Source of the DNA: Yinghuangia soli
GTDB taxonomy: Bacteria > Actinomycetota > Actinomycetes > Streptomycetales > Streptomycetaceae
Direction of reading: 5' to 3'
NCBI RefSeq assembly: GCF_021502675.1
Contig: NZ_JAKFHA010000005.1
Span: forward strand, 201,596-265,595
Length of the DNA: 64,000 nt
Shown piece by piece: positions 62,637 to 64,000 of this stretch. The translations under genes and the position numbers were made by a program. Below the pieces are notes generated by a model. That model saw only the letters and a list, made by a program, of their open reading frames with translations. It was not told where the DNA came from and searched no databases. Position 1 is the stretch's first letter; each line of letters starts with the position of its first letter.

Positions 62637-63491
62637 ATGGGGCTCGACGTGTGGAACCTGCCGGCGGAGCGCGAGGGCGTGCCCGCCCCCGACGAACTGG
62701 TCGAGCGCCGCAAGGCCGTCGCCGCGATACCCCAGCAGGTCGAGCCGGGCGTCGACGTGCACCAGCAGCAGTACGGCGGCGTCCCGGCCGTCGTGGTCTC
62801 CGTGCCCGAGCCCGCCCGGACGGTGTTCTACCTGCACGGGGGCGGCTACCGGCTCGGCGAGGCCGCGGGCTGGACCGGGTTCGCCTCGCGCCTCGCCCTC
62901 GCCGCCGAGGCCCGCATCGTCCTCGTCGACTACCGGCTCGCCCCCGAGGCCCCGTTCCCCGGTGCGCTGCGCGATGCCGCCGCCGCGTACGACGCCGCCG
63001 CCGAGGAGTTCGGCCCGCTCGTGGTGGCCGGCGACTCCGCGGGCGGCGGACTCGCCCTCTCCCTCGCGGTCGCGGTGCGCGACGCAGGCCGGCCCGCGCC
63101 CACCGGGCTGGTGCTCATCTCGCCCTGGCTCGACCAGACCCTCGACGGCGAGATGTACGCCGCCAACGCCGCGACCGACCAGCTCTTCGGCCTCGACGCG
63201 GCCCGCATCGGCTCCGAGCTCTACCTGCAGGGCCACGACGCCCGCGACCCGCTGGCCTCGCCGCTGCTCGCCGACCCCGCCGGGCTGCCGCGTACGCAGG
63301 TCTTCGCGGGCGGCGCCGAGGTGCTCCTCGGGGACGCGACCGCCTTCGCCGCGCGCGCATCCGCCGCCGGGGTCACCGTCGAGGCGCACCTGGTCGCCGG
63401 CATGCAGCACGTGTGGTTCACCATTTTCGCGGACCTGCCCGAGTCGGCCCACGCGCTCGACGCGATGGCGCGATTCGTCCGCGCCTGCTGA
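62637..63491 (+). CDS. alpha/beta hydrolase of the hormone-sensitive-lipase family
   Basis: 284 residues. Oxyanion motif HGGG at 67-70, nucleophile Ser134 in GDSAGGG, DYRLAPEAPFPGAL, and the probable catalytic His258 in MQHVWF. It should be a carboxylesterase for short acyl esters in the cytoplasm. ATG at 62637 follows GGGAGG; upstream in-frame codons to 62367 are without family likeness and are taken as non-coding. Downstream of the TetR gene on the same strand but 270 bp away, so its link to that regulator is uncertain. Confidence 0.9.
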   Translation: MGLDVWNLPAEREGVPAPDELVERRKAVAAIPQQVEPGVDVHQQQYGGVPAVVVSVPEPARTVFYLHGGGYRLGEAAGWTGFASRLALAAEARIVLVDYRLAPEAPFPGALRDAAAAYDAAAEEFGPLVVAGDSAGGGLALSLAVAVRDAGRPAPTGLVLISPWLDQTLDGEMYAANAATDQLFGLDAARIGSELYLQGHDARDPLASPLLADPAGLPRTQVFAGGAEVLLGDATAFAARASAAGVTVEAHLVAGMQHVWFTIFADLPESAHALDAMARFVRAC

Positions 63492-63561
63492 CCCCGTACC
63501 GTCCGGAACCCGCCTCGGCTCACGTCAAGGGTGTTGCGCAGCAAGCCGGTTGCGGCATCCT

Positions 63562-63572
63562 TGACTGAGTCA
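63562..63572. promoter_or_regulatory. palindrome before the TIGR03084-type gene
   Basis: TGACTGAGTCA is a perfect 11-bp palindrome 40 bases before the ATG at 63612 and overlaps a -35-like TTGACT. It may be an operator; no regulator gene is adjacent within the window. Confidence 0.4.
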
Positions 63573-63611
63573 GGCAAGTGCCGTTCCGGGCGGACGCGGA
63601 AGGAGCCACAC

Positions 63612-64000
63612 ATGGCTCGCACCGACAGCACCGACAGCACCCGCAATACCGAAAGCGCCGAAGGCACCGACGTATTCGCCGACCTGCGCGCCGAAGGCGA
63701 CGCCCTCGACGCGCTGGTCGCCGAACTCGACGACAAGCAATGGGAGTCGCCCACCCCCGCAGAGGGCTGGACGATCGCCGACCAGATCGGCCACCTCGCC
63801 TCCACCGACGAACTGGCCGTCCTGGCCGCCACCGACCGCGACGCCTTCGCGGCCGCGCTCCCCGACCTGCTGGCCCTGCTCCAAGCCGGTCTGGAGGCGG
63901 GCGTCAGCTCGGGGCGCCGCGGCGGCGAGCGCGGCGCGGAGCTGCTGGCCCGCTGGCGGACCGGCCGCGCCGACGCCCTCGCGGCGCTCGCCGGCCATCC
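63612..64000 (+). CDS. TIGR03084-family (DinB/maleylpyruvate-isomerase-like) protein, 5' part
   Basis: The first 129 codons; the gene leaves the window. After a Thr/Ser-rich lead of 20 residues comes [20 protein letters not shown], then [20 protein letters not shown], where the histidine and neighbouring residues belong to the DinB-like metal site. Mycothiol-dependent isomerases and detoxifying transferases share this fold; the TIGR03084 subgroup itself has no assigned reaction. ATG at 63612 follows AGGAGCC. Confidence 0.8.
   Translation, partial: MARTDSTDSTRNTESAEGTDVFADLRAEGDALDALVAELDDKQWESPTPAEGWTIADQIGHLASTDELAVLAATDRDAFAAALPDLLALLQAGLEAGVSSGRRGGERGAELLARWRTGRADALAALAGH

Overview
This is a very GC-rich chromosomal segment from a mycelial actinomycete, most like the Streptomycetales. 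The evidence is lineage-typical families: a DUF397 protein next to an XRE regulator with a DUF5753-type tail, SpoIIE-type phosphatases, a DUF5685 protein, an SCO6745-family protein, kinase/solute-binding fusions, and many GTG or TTG starts. I did not fix the genus. I see no tRNA, rRNA, CRISPR array, integrase or insertion sequence. The window holds about 55 genes, two of them cut by its ends and one frameshifted.

Layout. 1-13.2 kb: a truncated glycerophosphodiester phosphodiesterase, a flavin split-barrel protein, a membrane SpoIIE phosphatase, a DHFR-like protein overlapping a frameshifted EamA exporter with a divergent LysR regulator, a MerR/flavoreductase pair with a visible MerR operator, a pentapeptide protein, a lipoprotein, a PEP-mutase-like enzyme, TesB, a minimal penicillin-binding protein, a low-Mr phosphatase and a DUF5685 protein with an extreme Cys tail. 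13.2-27.3 kb: a flavohemoglobin/FdhF-type oxidoreductase operon, a 1209-residue pseudokinase fused to a solute-binding domain, a translationally coupled pair of acyl-CoA dehydrogenases, a membrane protein made of two duplicated halves, and a regulatory cluster (RsbW-like ATPase, DUF397, XRE/DUF5753) with repeated TGCA-N2-TGCA boxes. 27.8-41 kb: a coupled SWIM/DUF6493 pair, an O-methyltransferase, an ankyrin protein, an M16 peptidase pair (one active, one lacking the zinc motif), an SRPBCC protein, and an HxlR regulator divergent from an MFS exporter across a long inverted-repeat operator.

41-47.7 kb is a co-directional alpha-glucoside utilisation locus: LacI regulator, lipoprotein binding protein, two permeases and a GH13 alpha-glucosidase. 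47.8-56.3 kb: RecD2 helicase, a histidine kinase/response regulator/ABC exporter module, an active SpoIIE phosphatase and a catalytically degenerate SpoIIE-like neighbour. 56.3-64 kb: two tandem rhomboid-like membrane proteins, psd and pssA for phosphatidylethanolamine synthesis, an amidohydrolase with a divergent TetR regulator and shared operator, an alpha/beta hydrolase, and the start of a TIGR03084-type protein.

Recurring theme: signalling proteins that have lost catalytic residues beside intact relatives (pseudokinase, pseudo-phosphatase, M16 non-catalytic subunit), and clear inverted-repeat operators and terminators at operon borders. Two long G/C homopolymer blocks (44.92-44.97 and 59.73-59.84 kb) look like unresolved hairpins or assembly error, so base-level reading there is unreliable.
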